The translations under genes and the position numbers were made by a program. The notes under the pieces were generated by a model. That model was not told where the DNA came from. It was given only the letters and a program-made list of their open reading frames with translations, and made no database searches. This document shows, in pieces, positions 19,252 to 28,989 of a DNA stretch of 64,000 nucleotides. How positions within the stretch are numbered: position 1 is the first letter of the stretch; each line of letters begins with the position of its first letter. Source of the DNA: Hymenobacter nivis. GTDB taxonomy: Bacteria; Bacteroidota; Bacteroidia; Cytophagales; Hymenobacteraceae. The stretch is taken from assembly GCF_003149515.1 (NCBI RefSeq), contig NZ_CP029145.1, positions 310,001 through 374,000 of the forward strand, given 5' to 3'.

Positions 19252-20127
19252 CTAAATAAAAATGCGAGTGCCTGAGAAATTCTGCCGAAACTCCTTGGGC
19301 GTACAGTTTTTCTTCTTTTTGAAGATGCGATTGAAATTGGACAGATTGTTGAAACCGCATTTGTAAGCCACTTCGGCCACTTTGTGGGTGGTATCGATGA
19401 GCAAGCGGGTGGCGTGGCCGAGGCGGATTTCGTTCAGGCTGTCGATAAACGTGCTGCCGCTGCGCTTTTTAATAAAGCGGCTGAACGAAACCTCCGGCAT
19501 ATTAGCAATTTTGGCTACTTCGGCCAGCGTGATCTGTCGGCCGTAGTTGGCATTCAGGTACTCAAACACCTTCTCGACGCGGCGGCTGTTGTAGTTGAAC
19601 TTCTCGTTGTTGAATGTAGAGTCGGAGAGGACGCGCAAGTTGCGTGAGGTTGAGAGGTCGTGCAGGATGGATAGCAACTCCAGCACCGAATCGAAGCCCG
19701 TTTTTTGCTCCAGCGACAAGAGGCGACCGCGCAGGCGCTCCGTGGTTTCGCGGGAGAACAGGATGCCGCGCTGCGCATTGTCAAACATTTTGCGGATAAA
19801 GCTGAGCTGATTGCGCCGCAGAAACCGGTCCTCCAGCAAGTCCCGATGAAATTGGATGGTGACTTCCCGTATTTCCTTGCTCTCGCACTGATGCGTGAAC
19901 CAAGCGTGGCTTAGGTTGGGCCCCACCAGCACCAGTTCTAAATTCTCAATCGTTTCGATATGGTCGCCGACGATGCGCTTAGCTCCTGGGGCATTGATAA
20001 TCAGGTTCAACTCATATTCCTCGTGGTAATGCAGGGGAAAATTGAATTCTTTCTTAGAGCGCGAAAAGAGCGTGAAGCAGTCGCTTTGGGTTAGCGGGGT
20101 AATTTCCCGCATCAGGTTCTGTTGCAT
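19252..20127 (-). CDS. AraC-family transcriptional regulator with cupin-like sensor domain
   Basis: A 291-residue protein. The N-terminal half (residues 20-90, FPLHYHEEYELNLIINAPG) is a cupin-like ligand domain. The C-terminal 100 residues have two helix-turn-helix motifs: ITLAEVAKIANMPEVSFSRF and THKVAEVAYKCGFNNLSNFNRIFKK. This is the only recognised regulator in the 5-33 kb carbohydrate region. It is divergent from the GH5/GH26 mannanase genes, with about 650 bases between, so control of the mannan genes is a reasonable inference. The GC content is lower than that of its neighbours. Confidence 0.93.
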   Translation of the reverse strand: MQQNLMREITPLTQSDCFTLFSRSKKEFNFPLHYHEEYELNLIINAPGAKRIVGDHIETIENLELVLVGPNLSHAWFTHQCESKEIREVTIQFHRDLLEDRFLRRNQLSFIRKMFDNAQRGILFSRETTERLRGRLLSLEQKTGFDSVLELLSILHDLSTSRNLRVLSDSTFNNEKFNYNSRRVEKVFEYLNANYGRQITLAEVAKIANMPEVSFSRFIKKRSGSTFIDSLNEIRLGHATRLLIDTTHKVAEVAYKCGFNNLSNFNRIFKKKKNCTPKEFRQNFSGTRIFI

Positions 20128-20779
20128 TGTGAAGAATAGAGGGAATATGGCGAAAGTTACGCTTTTTTGCTAAAAAAGTATTGCTTGGGCGCCGGTAAAT
20201 TATAGTACTTGAAATAACTTGCATATCACTGAGAACGAGTTTTCGCTTGCATAAATGGCTTTCCCGCTAAATTAATACAAAAAAAAGTTAAGATAACATT
20301 ACTATTTGGCATACGTGTCGGGTACTTTTGGGTGTCAGATTCCCATCTAAAAAGCCCAGGCAGTATGAGTCTAACTATATTCCCAGTCAGACTGAGCCGA
20401 GCGGTGCTCTGCCTAAGTTGGTCGGCCTGTGGAGCCGTGGCCTTGCCGCTGGCAGGCGGGCTGCTGTTGCCAACGCGTACCCTGGCCCAGGCCAGCCAAA
20501 TCATAACGCCGATAAACGAGATTTCGGCCAGCCCCGCCATTGTGCAAAACCCAGGGTATTAAGGCCGGAGTTGGGCCGGGCCACGACATCGCCGCTCGGC
20601 CCAGCTAAGTATCTCAAAGGATTCTTGGGCCGCCATGCGCTTGGTTGCTGGTGGGACAATACCCAGGCCCGGGCGGCCCCTGAACTCCTTTAAATGTGCT
20701 CATTCTAATTCTGTCAACGGCTTGTCGTCGGCACTTCTATCTGGTAGGGCTCGCCGCTTCACCGATGCCTATTGCTCTT
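20128..20779. other. Long regulatory intergenic region between araC-type gene and mannanase genes
   Basis: The first about 200 bases (20150-20345) are AT-rich, with runs of A and T and no gene; this is the likely site of divergent promoters and regulator binding. The second half contains a short open frame (see 20365-20562) and otherwise nothing I can identify. I did not find a clear inverted or direct repeat that would mark an operator. Confidence 0.4.
20365..20562 (+). CDS. Possible 65-residue secreted peptide or gene remnant
   Basis: The frame from the ATG at 20365 encodes a signal-peptide-like N-terminus (basic start, hydrophobic core AVALPLAGGLLLPT, then TLAQ as a cleavage site) and only about 27 residues after it. 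It may be a leftover of a larger secreted protein gene, or a chance frame in GC-rich DNA. No family is recognised. Confidence 0.25.
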   Translation: MSLTIFPVRLSRAVLCLSWSACGAVALPLAGGLLLPTRTLAQASQIITPINEISASPAIVQNPGY

Positions 20780-22048
20780 ATGAAACACTTCCTTTTGTTT
20801 TTATTTTTCCTGCTTGCGCTGCCCGGCTTTTCCCAGTCGGGCTTCGTGCGGCGGCAGGGCACCGGCTTCACCCTCCAGGGCAAGCCCTACCGCTACATCG
20901 GGGTCAACTATTGGTACGGGGGCTTGCTGGCTACCCAGGGTAAGGCTGGCAAAGCGCGACTAATCAAAGAGCTGGATTTTTTGAAGAAGCAGGGTGTTAC
21001 CAACCTGCGCGTGATGGTGGGAGCCGAGGGCCTGAACCACGGCTACAAGTACCGCGTGCCGCAGCCCCTGCAAACCGAGCCGGGTAAGTTTGACGAGAAT
21101 ATGGCCGTGGGGCTCGACTACCTGCTGGCCGAGCTGGACAAACGCAACATGAAGGCAGTGCTGCACTTTACCAATACCTGGGAGTGGAGCGGCGGCCTTA
21201 CCCAGTACCTAGAGTGGAATGGCTACCCCGCCACGCCGCTGCCCAAAGATCCGGATTTTGTTTGGAATAAGTTTCAGGAGTACGTCGCGCAGTTTTTCAC
21301 CTGCGAGCCCTGCAAGCAGCAGGTAGATACCTATATCCGCTACGTGCTAGCCCGCACCAACACCATCACCAAAAAGCCTTACTTGCAGGACCCGGCCATC
21401 ATGGCTTGGGAAATCATGAACGAGCCCCGGCCCATGACCCTGGCCGCTACCCCCGCCTTCGAAAATTGGATGCGGCATACCTCGGCCCTCATTAAGTCTT
21501 TGGATAAAAGCCACCTGGTAACCACTGGTAGCGAGGGCGACGCCGCTTCGGATAGAAAAATGGACGTGTTCGAGCGCGTCCACTCCGACCCCAACATTGA
21601 CTACCTTACCATTCACATCTGGCCCAAGAACTGGGGCTGGTTCCGCGACACGGCCACGGCTAAGGGCATGCCCGTTGTGATTGCCAAAGCCAAAGCCTAT
21701 GTAGATAGCCACGTGGCCGTAGCCCAAAAGCTGGGCAAGCCGCTGGTGATAGAGGAGTTTGGCCTGCCGCGCGACGGGCAGGTATTTACGCTATCCTCCA
21801 GCACCAAGATGCGCGACGAGTACTTCGCTGCCCTGTTCGGGATGATGAAGGACCACCCCATTATTGCGGGCTATAACTTCTGGGCCTTTGGCGGCACGGC
21901 GCGGCCGGTGCCGGGCCAGGTGTTCTGGAAGAAGGGCGATGCCTACATGGGCGACCCCGGCGGCGAGGAGCAGGGCCTGAACTCGGTATTTGATGCTGAC
22001 AAGTCGACATGGGCCGTGATTGGTAAGTGCCTAAAAACTATTAAGTAA
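20780..22048 (+). CDS. Secreted GH5 endo-beta-1,4-mannanase
   Basis: The start at 20780 (MKHFLLFLFFLLALPGFSQ) gives a classic signal peptide; the longer frame from 20696 is rejected. The 422-residue product has the GH5 fold with Y-IGVNYWYGGLL near the N-terminus, acid/base E215 in WEIMNEP, and nucleophile E326 in VIEEFGLPRDG. The N-terminal motif and NEPRP match the GH5_7 mannanase group. It would cut the backbone of mannan or glucomannan outside the cell. The GH26 gene starts 3 bases after its stop, so the two are translationally close and in one operon. Confidence 0.9.
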   Translation: MKHFLLFLFFLLALPGFSQSGFVRRQGTGFTLQGKPYRYIGVNYWYGGLLATQGKAGKARLIKELDFLKKQGVTNLRVMVGAEGLNHGYKYRVPQPLQTEPGKFDENMAVGLDYLLAELDKRNMKAVLHFTNTWEWSGGLTQYLEWNGYPATPLPKDPDFVWNKFQEYVAQFFTCEPCKQQVDTYIRYVLARTNTITKKPYLQDPAIMAWEIMNEPRPMTLAATPAFENWMRHTSALIKSLDKSHLVTTGSEGDAASDRKMDVFERVHSDPNIDYLTIHIWPKNWGWFRDTATAKGMPVVIAKAKAYVDSHVAVAQKLGKPLVIEEFGLPRDGQVFTLSSSTKMRDEYFAALFGMMKDHPIIAGYNFWAFGGTARPVPGQVFWKKGDAYMGDPGGEEQGLNSVFDADKSTWAVIGKCLKTIK

Positions 22049-22051
22049 GCT

Positions 22052-23179
22052 ATGAATTTTCGTAACCTCACGCTGGGCCTGACGCTGGCCGCCGCCCTGC
22101 TGGCCGGTCGCGCCCAAGCTCAGTCGGCCCCCGCCGACCCCGCCGCCACCCCCGAAACCAAGCGCCTGCTCAGCAACCTGCACAAGCTGCTTGATAAAGG
22201 CGTAATGTTTGGCCACCAGGACGATATGGCCTACGGCCTCACGCCCGAAGGCCAGCGCTGGATAGGGGAGCCCGGCCGCTCCGACGTGAAATCGGTCACG
22301 GGTTCCTACCCCGCCGTATTCGGCTGGGAGCTGGGCCACGTGGAGCTGGACAGCGCCCGCAGCCTCGACGCGGTGCCGTTTGCCAAAATCCGCGAGTACA
22401 TCAAGCAGGTATACGCGCAGGGCGGCGTCAACACTATCAGCTGGCACCTCGACAACCCGCACGACGGCAAAAGTGCCTGGGACACCACGCGTACCGTGTC
22501 GTATATCTTGCCCGGCGGCGAGGACCACGCCAAGTACGTGACCTATCTCGACCGGCTGGGTACCTTCCTGGCTACGCTCAAAGGGACGAAAGGGGAGGCT
22601 ATTCCGGTTATTTTTCGGCCTTTCCACGAGCACACTGGCTCGTGGTTCTGGTGGGGCGAGAAGAACTGCACCCCAGCCCAGTATAAGCAGCTCTACGAGT
22701 TCACTATTAACTACCTGCGCGATACCAAGAAGCTGCACAACCTGCTCATTGCCTACTCGCCCTCCGACGTTGAAACCCCGGCGCATTACCTGGAGCGATA
22801 CCCCGGCGACGGCTACGTGGACGTGCTGGGCTTCGATGTCTACTACCACGGTGATGGCTCGGCCTTTAAAAAGACGATGGCGACCAACCTGACCATCCTG
22901 ACCGAGGTGGCCCGCGAGCACCACAAGCTGCCCGCCCTCACCGAAACCGGCCTAGAGCGCCTACCCGACGCCAATTGGTGGACTAAAACCCTGCTGCCCA
23001 CCATCGCGGGCTACAAGCTGAGCTACGTGCTGGTGTGGCGCAACGGCCGCCCCGACCACTACTACGCGCCCTACCCCGGCCAGGCCAGCGCAGCCGACTT
23101 TAAAACCTTTGCTAAGGATAAAAAGGTGCTGCTGGAAAAGCAGTTAGCACCCCTGAAAATCTATTCTAAGACGTTATAG
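22052..23179 (+). CDS. GH26 beta-mannanase (mannobiose-forming type)
   Basis: A 375-residue protein with a signal peptide (residues 1-24, ending GRAQAQ). The GH26 acid/base E193 sits in FRPFHEHTGSWFWWG, and the nucleophile E298 in ALTETGLE. MFGHQDDMAYG near the N-terminus is also typical. Related enzymes in Bacteroides release mannobiose from mannan. It is 3 bases downstream of the GH5 gene. A large inverted repeat follows its stop codon, between it and the symporter gene. Confidence 0.93.
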   Translation: MNFRNLTLGLTLAAALLAGRAQAQSAPADPAATPETKRLLSNLHKLLDKGVMFGHQDDMAYGLTPEGQRWIGEPGRSDVKSVTGSYPAVFGWELGHVELDSARSLDAVPFAKIREYIKQVYAQGGVNTISWHLDNPHDGKSAWDTTRTVSYILPGGEDHAKYVTYLDRLGTFLATLKGTKGEAIPVIFRPFHEHTGSWFWWGEKNCTPAQYKQLYEFTINYLRDTKKLHNLLIAYSPSDVETPAHYLERYPGDGYVDVLGFDVYYHGDGSAFKKTMATNLTILTEVAREHHKLPALTETGLERLPDANWWTKTLLPTIAGYKLSYVLVWRNGRPDHYYAPYPGQASAADFKTFAKDKKVLLEKQLAPLKIYSKTL

Positions 23180-23199
23180 TAATCGTTCTCCGCGTCGCC

Positions 23200-23376
23200 T
23201 TACGGGTCGCCTCACAAGACCCCTTTGGGGCCGGTCCCCTCTCCGAAAAGGATACGGAGAGGCTGACGAGTAACGCCGTTTGATTGAATTATATAGTCTG
23301 TCTACGCCGCCGTGGCTCCCCTCTCCTTTTTGGAGAGGGGACCGGCCCCAAAGGGGGCTCGTGAAGTGACCCGTAA
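23200..23376. repeat. Large imperfect inverted repeat (second repeat family)
   Basis: Two arms of about 45 bases (23200-23244 and 23332-23376) pair with few mismatches. The outer ends are TTACGGGTC and GACCCGTAA; the inner parts are GGGGCCGGTCCCCTCTCC and its complement. The arms surround about 87 bases that contain a second small CCTCTCC/GGAGAGG pairing. The right arm ends 20 bases before the symporter start codon, so the transcript leader could fold strongly there. Confidence 0.85.
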
Positions 23377-23395
23377 GCCATTCCCTACCCCCCGC

Positions 23396-25228
23396 ATGAA
23401 GCTTCACCCCATAGACTTTCTCATTATTGCCACCTACCTACTGGCAACAGTGGGCATTGGCCTATATTACCGCAAAAAATCGAGTCAGGACAAGGATAGC
23501 TACATGCTGGGCGGTCGCACGCTGCCTTGGTACAAGCTCGGGCTGAGCGACGCCTCCGACATGTTCGACATCAGCGGCACCATGTGGATGGTGAGCCTCT
23601 GCTTCGTGTATGGTATGAAAAGCATCTGGATTCCCTGGCTCTGGCCGGTTTTCAACCAGGTGTTCTTGATGATGTACCTCTCGCGCTGGCTGCGGCGCTC
23701 AGGCGCCAGCACCGGGGCCGAGTGGCTGGCCACGCGCTTTGGGCAGAAGGGACCGGGTGTGTGGGCCTCGCACCAGGTCGTCATCGCGTTTGCGCTGCTG
23801 AGCTGCCTGGGTTTCCTGGCCTATGGCTTCGTAGGGCTGGGCAAGTTCATTGAGATATTCATTCCCTGGAACCTTGTAAGCGGCTACATTCCCTTCCACG
23901 TGGCGCCGCAATACGTGCCGCACGTCTACGGCATCGTGTTCACGCTCTTCGCCATGTTCTACTCCATCATTGGCGGCATGCACAGCATTGTGCTGGGCGA
24001 TATTATCAAGTATTGCATCATGACGGTGGCCTGCATTGCCATTGCCATCATCGCCTACATCAATCTGCAAGGCCACGAGCTGGCGGTGCCGAAGGACTGG
24101 TTCAACCCGTTTTTTGGTTGGCGACTGGGGCTCGACTGGTCTAAACTCATTCCCGAGGTCAATAGTAAAATCTCCAGCGATGGGTATTCGCTGTTCGGTA
24201 TTTTCTTCATGATGATGGCCTTCAAGGGCATTTTTGCCTCGCTGGCCGGCCCCGCGCCGAACTACGACATGCAGAAAATTCTGAGCACCCGCTCGCCCGA
24301 GGAAGCCAGCAAGATGAGCGGCTTCGTTTCGATTATTCTGCTGCCCATCCGCTACGCGCTCATCATCGGCCTCACCATTCTGGGCCTGCTCTACTACCAC
24401 CAGATGGACTTGCGCACAGCCACCGGGTCCATCGACTTTGAGCGCATTCTGCCCGCGACTATCAACAACTTTCTGCCGGCCGGGCTGGCCGGGCTGGTGC
24501 TTACCGGCCTGCTGGGTGCATTTATGGGCACTTTCAGTGGCACCGTGAACGCGGCGCAGGCTTACGTGGTGAATGACATCTATCTCAAATACGTGAATCC
24601 GCAGGCCAGCACCAGCCGCATCATGTCCATGAACTACGTGGTGGGGGTATTGGTCGTGGCTACCGGGGTAGTGCTGGGTTTCCTGGCCAAGGACGTGAAC
24701 ACAGTGTTGCAATTCATTGTGTCAGCGCTCTACGGCGGCTACATCGCCTCCAACGTGCTCAAGTGGCATTGGTGGCGTTTCAACGCCACGGGTTTTTTTG
24801 TGGGTATGACCACGGGCATCGTAGCGGCGGGGTTTTTCGGCTTTTTCATCGAGTCGGGTAATCTGCTCTATTGGTTTCCGCTGCTGTTCGGCATCTCGCT
24901 GGCGGGGTCCATCATCGGCACCTACCTCTCGCCGCCCACCGAGGCGGCGGTGCTTCACAACTTCTACCGCACGGTGCGGCCCTGGGGCTTTTGGGGCCCG
25001 GTGCTGGCCGAGGTGCAGGCCCAGGACCCCACGTTTCAGCCCAACCGTAACTTCAAGCGCAATATGTTCAACATTGTACTGGGCATTATTGCACAGCTCT
25101 GCCTCACCATCCTGCCCATGTACCTGCTGCTGAGCCAGCACGCGCCGCTGGCCGTGGTGGTGGTCATTCTGCTTATCGTGGGCTTCATCCTCAAGAAAAC
25201 CTGGTGGAACCGGCTTAGCGATGACTAA
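23396..25228 (+). CDS. Sodium:solute symporter (SSS family), probable mannooligosaccharide or sugar importer
   Basis: The start at 23396 ([25 protein letters not shown]) is used; the open frame upstream runs through the inverted repeat. The 610-residue protein has about 14 hydrophobic segments. SSS-family features include [29 protein letters not shown] near the N-terminus and [22 protein letters not shown]. It would import a sugar with sodium across the inner membrane. In Bacteroidota, symporters of this family occur with GH26, GH130 and 2-epimerase genes and are proposed to carry mannobiose; that role is inferred here. The GH130 frame begins about 100 bases after it. Confidence 0.9.
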   Translation: MKLHPIDFLIIATYLLATVGIGLYYRKKSSQDKDSYMLGGRTLPWYKLGLSDASDMFDISGTMWMVSLCFVYGMKSIWIPWLWPVFNQVFLMMYLSRWLRRSGASTGAEWLATRFGQKGPGVWASHQVVIAFALLSCLGFLAYGFVGLGKFIEIFIPWNLVSGYIPFHVAPQYVPHVYGIVFTLFAMFYSIIGGMHSIVLGDIIKYCIMTVACIAIAIIAYINLQGHELAVPKDWFNPFFGWRLGLDWSKLIPEVNSKISSDGYSLFGIFFMMMAFKGIFASLAGPAPNYDMQKILSTRSPEEASKMSGFVSIILLPIRYALIIGLTILGLLYYHQMDLRTATGSIDFERILPATINNFLPAGLAGLVLTGLLGAFMGTFSGTVNAAQAYVVNDIYLKYVNPQASTSRIMSMNYVVGVLVVATGVVLGFLAKDVNTVLQFIVSALYGGYIASNVLKWHWWRFNATGFFVGMTTGIVAAGFFGFFIESGNLLYWFPLLFGISLAGSIIGTYLSPPTEAAVLHNFYRTVRPWGFWGPVLAEVQAQDPTFQPNRNFKRNMFNIVLGIIAQLCLTILPMYLLLSQHAPLAVVVVILLIVGFILKKTWWNRLSDD

Positions 25229-25331
25229 CCGCTTAGCCGTTAGCTACCAGCGTTTTGCTCAACAGTCCCTTATCCCTTTGTATTACCCTAAAAAGCTAAT
25301 GGCTAGCAGCCACCAGCTAGCAGCTAAAACT

Positions 25332-26549
25332 ATGGCTTCTGTATTTCATCACCGCCTGCACCTGCTGCAAACCAAACACGACCAGCTGCTTCACCTACCC
25401 AACGAAAAGGAAGAGGTTGGCAACGGTATTTTCGACCGCTATGCGCGCCCGGTGCTCACGGCCGCCCATGCCCCGCTGGCCTGGAAATATGACCTCAACC
25501 CCGCCACCAATCCCTTTCTGATGGAGCGCATTGGCGTCAATGCCACGCTTAACGCCGGGGCCATCAAGTGGCAGGGCCGGTACGCGCTGGTGGTACGGGT
25601 GGAGGGCAACGACCGCAAGTCATTTTTTGCGGTGGCCGAAAGCGCCAATGGCATCGACGGCTTCCAGTTTCACGAGCGCCCCATTACGCTACCCGAAACC
25701 GAGGACCCCGATACCAACGTGTACGACATGCGCCTGGTGGAGCACGAAGACGGCTGGATTTACGGCCTTTTTTGCACCGAGCGCCGCGACCCCGCCGCCT
25801 CCGACGCTGACCAGTCGGCCGCGCTGGCCAAGTGCGGCATCGCCCGCACCAAGGACCTGGTGGCCTGGGAGCGCCTCGCCGACCTCACCACCGGCTCGGC
25901 CCAGCAGCGCAACGTGGTGCTTCACCCCGAGTTTGTGGATGGCCAGTACGCCTTCTACACCCGCCCGCAGGATGGCTTCATTGATGCCGGTAAAGGGGGC
26001 GGTATCGGCTTCGGCTTGTCGGAAAGCATTAACCCGGCGCAGGTTACGCAGGAAGTTATTATTGACAAAAAGCAGTACCACACGATTGCGGAAGTGAAAA
26101 ACGGCCTCGGTCCTGGTCCCATCAAGACGGAGAAAGGCTGGCTGCACTTGGCCCACGGTGTGCGAAATACCGCCGCTGGCCTGCGCTATGTGCTCTACAT
26201 GTTCATGACGGACCTGCACGACCTCACCAAAATAATCCATAAGCCGGCCGGCTATTTCCTGGCCCCGGAAGGGGAGGAGCGCGTAGGCGACGTGTCGAAC
26301 GTAGCCTTTGGCAACGGCTGGATTGCTGACGACGACGGCAAGGTGTTCATCTACTATGCCTCGTCCGACACGCGGATGCACGTGGCCACGTCCACAATTA
26401 CCCAACTGATTGATTACGTAGTAAATACGCCGGAAGATGGCCTGCGCTCGGCCGCATCGGTGCAAGCCATCAATGCGCTTATTGACCGCAACCACGCCGT
26501 GCCCGCCCCCACAGTTAGCGAGCGAGTGACTAACGGGGTGGAGCGCTAA
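25332..26549 (+). CDS. GH130 phosphorylase, probably 4-O-beta-D-mannosyl-D-glucose phosphorylase
   Basis: The ATG at 25332 ([13 protein letters not shown]) is chosen; an ATG at 25299 is possible. The 405-residue protein has no signal peptide, so it is cytoplasmic. It carries GH130_1-type features: [19 protein letters not shown], the catalytic Asp region [17 protein letters not shown], and [16 protein letters not shown] with HG and Y after it. These enzymes use phosphate to split mannosyl-glucose into mannose-1-phosphate and glucose. It works directly after the 2-epimerase encoded at 27759, which makes its substrate. Both genes are in the same direction. Confidence 0.92.
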   Translation: MASVFHHRLHLLQTKHDQLLHLPNEKEEVGNGIFDRYARPVLTAAHAPLAWKYDLNPATNPFLMERIGVNATLNAGAIKWQGRYALVVRVEGNDRKSFFAVAESANGIDGFQFHERPITLPETEDPDTNVYDMRLVEHEDGWIYGLFCTERRDPAASDADQSAALAKCGIARTKDLVAWERLADLTTGSAQQRNVVLHPEFVDGQYAFYTRPQDGFIDAGKGGGIGFGLSESINPAQVTQEVIIDKKQYHTIAEVKNGLGPGPIKTEKGWLHLAHGVRNTAAGLRYVLYMFMTDLHDLTKIIHKPAGYFLAPEGEERVGDVSNVAFGNGWIADDDGKVFIYYASSDTRMHVATSTITQLIDYVVNTPEDGLRSAASVQAINALIDRNHAVPAPTVSERVTNGVER

Positions 26550-26559
26550 CTGAAAAACG

Positions 26560-27711
26560 ATGCGCCCCTTCTCCTGCATCATCCTGACGATCTTGCTGTT
26601 AACGGCCGGCCTGGCCGGAGCCATCGGGCGGAAACGGCCGCCTGGCCGGCCCAACGTTGTGCTGATTCTGACCGATGACCAGGGCTGGGGCGACCTCAGC
26701 GCCAACAAAAACCCGTGGCTGAAGACGCCCAATATGGACCGGCTGGCCCAGCAAGGCACCAGCTTCGAGCATTTTTACGTGAGCCCGCTGTGCGCGCCCA
26801 CGCGGGCCAGTCTGCTCACCGGGCGCTACCACCTAAGCACGGGCGTGGTGTCGGTATCGAAGGGCCTGGAGACGATGGATAGCGAAGAAACCACGCTGGC
26901 CGAGCTGTTCCGGGCCAACGGCTACCAAACCGGCATGTTTGGCAAGTGGCACAGCGGGCAGCACTATCCCAACCGGCCCAACGACCAGGGTTTCGATGAG
27001 TTCCTGGGCTTTTGCGCGGGGCACTGGTCGAACTACTTCGACACGAAACTCGACCACAACGGCGAGCTAGTGCAAACTACCGGCTACATCACGGACGTGC
27101 TGACCGACGCGGCGCTCAAGTTCATCGGTGCGAACCAGGACAAACCCTTTTTCTGCTACATCCCTTACAACGCGCCCCACAGCCCGTTTCAGGTGCCCGA
27201 TGCCTACTTCAACAAGTTCAAAGCCAAGGGCCGGAGCAACGAGCTGGCCTGCGTGTACGGCATGGTGAGCAACCTCGACGACAACGTGGGCCGGGTGCTG
27301 GCTTTTCTAAAAAAGCGTAAGCTGAAGAAAAATACCATCGTCATTTTCATGACCGACAACGGCCCCAACGGTACCCGCTACAACGGCGACATGCGCGGCA
27401 TCAAAGGCAGCGTGAAGGGGGCATGCGGGTACCGTTCTTCATCCGCTGGCCCAATAAAATCCCCGAGCTGCCGGGTGGGCCAAGTCGAGCATAGCGTGAC
27501 CATCAGCCAACCCTTCCAGGCCGCCCAGCTACCGAGCCCCGACCGGGTGCCCCGCAAGGAAGCGTACGAAATGGCCGACTGGGGCCACCTGGTCATCGAC
27601 ACGTTCCGGGTGCCGGCCGGCAAAACCAGTATTCGATTGAAAGCCCTAAAAATAGCTGGCTCATCGGCGGCCGAAATCGATGGTCTGCGGCTGAGTTTTG
27701 TGGGGAACTAG
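26560..27711 (+). pseudogene. Type I sulfatase with internal deletion and frameshift
   Basis: The N-terminal 280 residues are a normal sulfatase: VLILTDDQGWGD, the formylglycine site C78-A-P-T-R82, GKWHSG, and MTDNGPNGTRYNGDMRGIKGSV. At about 27415 the frame breaks. In the +1 frame the next bases still read GGMRVPFFIRWPNKIPELPGG, the expected next sulfatase motif, so about four bases (HEG codons) are missing. That frame then stops at a TAG near 27493. The remaining frame picks up the family C-terminal module (VEHSVTISQPF to the end). Compared with 500 or more residues for relatives, about 150 residues are lost. The gene is almost certainly dead. Confidence 0.85.
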
Positions 27712-27758
27712 CCGATTTATGACCAGCCGATTTTCCGTTTATCTTCCAGCAACTTCCT

Positions 27759-28961
27759 ATGAACTTAGCTGATTCCTTCCAGCAAGAACTTGACCGCATC
27801 CTCACGTATTGGCGCACCCATGCGCCGGACGAAGCCCAGGGCGGTTTCCTGGGGAAAATTGACAACGACAACCGCCCCGACCCCACCGCGCCGAAGGGGG
27901 CCGTACTGCACGCCCGCATCCTGTGGACCTTCGCGGCGGCCTGCAACCAGCAGCCCAATGCCGAAAACCTGGCCGTGGCCCGACGGGCTTACGAGTACAT
28001 CACGGCACATTTTCTGGATGCGGAGCACGGCGGCGTGTACTGGTCGGTGGATTACCAGGGCCGACCGCTCGATACCAAGAAGCAGATTTATGCCCTGGCC
28101 TTCACTATCTACGGGCTGGCCGAATACCACCGCGCCAGCGGCGACGCAGCGGCCTTAGCGCACGCGCAAGACCTTTTTCGCACCATCGAGGCGCATAGTT
28201 TTGACCCCGCGGCAGGCGGCTACCTAGAGGCTTTCGCCCGCGACTGGCAGCCCCTCGGCGACCTGCGCCTGAGCGCCAAGGATGCCAATGAGAAGAAGAC
28301 GATGAACACGCACCTCCACATTCTGGAGGCGTATGCCAATCTCTACCGCGAGTGGCCCGACGCGCGGCTGCGCCAGCAAATCAAGGCCCTGCTGCTGGAT
28401 TTTACCGACCATTTCATCGACCCCAAAACCGGCCACCTCATCCTGTTTCTGGATGAGTACTGGCAGCCCCGGCTCGATGCCATTTCCTACGGCCACGACA
28501 TTGAGGCGGCTTGGCTGCTATTGGAGGCTGCCGAGGTGCTGCATGAGCCGGGGCTCGTTACCCAGTTTCAGCAAACGGCCGTGCAGCTGGCCCGCGCCGC
28601 CGCCGAGGGGCTGGCCACCGATGGGGCCCTCACCTACGAGTTGCACCCCGACGGCTACCTCGACGCTGACCGCCACTGGTGGGTGCAGGCCGAGGCCGTG
28701 GTGGGTTTCTACAACGCCTACCAGGTAAGCGGCGACGCGCAGTTTATGGCGATGGCGGAGGGTGCGTGGCGCTTCACGCAGCAGCATATTTTAGATAAGC
28801 AAAACGGCGAGTGGTTCTGGGGCGTGCATGCCGACAACTCGCTGATGGCCGGCGAAGACAAGGCTGGTTTCTGGAAATGCCCTTACCATAATGGCCGGGC
28901 CTGCCTCGAAATGCTGGCCCGGCTGGCTCAGCCGCACCCCGCAGCTTCCACCGCAGAGTAG
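27759..28961 (+). CDS. AGE-family 2-epimerase (cellobiose/mannobiose 2-epimerase)
   Basis: A 400-residue cytoplasmic protein of the N-acylglucosamine 2-epimerase superfamily. It has the seven alpha-hairpin repeats of an (alpha/alpha)6-barrel, with family histidines in TMNTHLHILEAYANLYR, ISYGHDIEAAWLLLEA, and DRHWWVQAEAVVGF near 310. The sequence is closest to cellobiose 2-epimerases. These enzymes convert mannobiose to mannosyl-glucose and so feed GH130 phosphorylase in the mannan pathway. The gene is 47 bases downstream of the broken sulfatase and 28 bases upstream of GH43. Confidence 0.92.
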   Translation: MNLADSFQQELDRILTYWRTHAPDEAQGGFLGKIDNDNRPDPTAPKGAVLHARILWTFAAACNQQPNAENLAVARRAYEYITAHFLDAEHGGVYWSVDYQGRPLDTKKQIYALAFTIYGLAEYHRASGDAAALAHAQDLFRTIEAHSFDPAAGGYLEAFARDWQPLGDLRLSAKDANEKKTMNTHLHILEAYANLYREWPDARLRQQIKALLLDFTDHFIDPKTGHLILFLDEYWQPRLDAISYGHDIEAAWLLLEAAEVLHEPGLVTQFQQTAVQLARAAAEGLATDGALTYELHPDGYLDADRHWWVQAEAVVGFYNAYQVSGDAQFMAMAEGAWRFTQQHILDKQNGEWFWGVHADNSLMAGEDKAGFWKCPYHNGRACLEMLARLAQPHPAASTAE

Positions 28962-28989
28962 CCCCGCCACTCCACTTTGCCCTCCCCTT

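Noticed and set aside
22031..22924. 297-residue minus-strand frame opposite GH26
   Set aside because: Composition is that of a shadow of the sense gene, with no recognisable domain.
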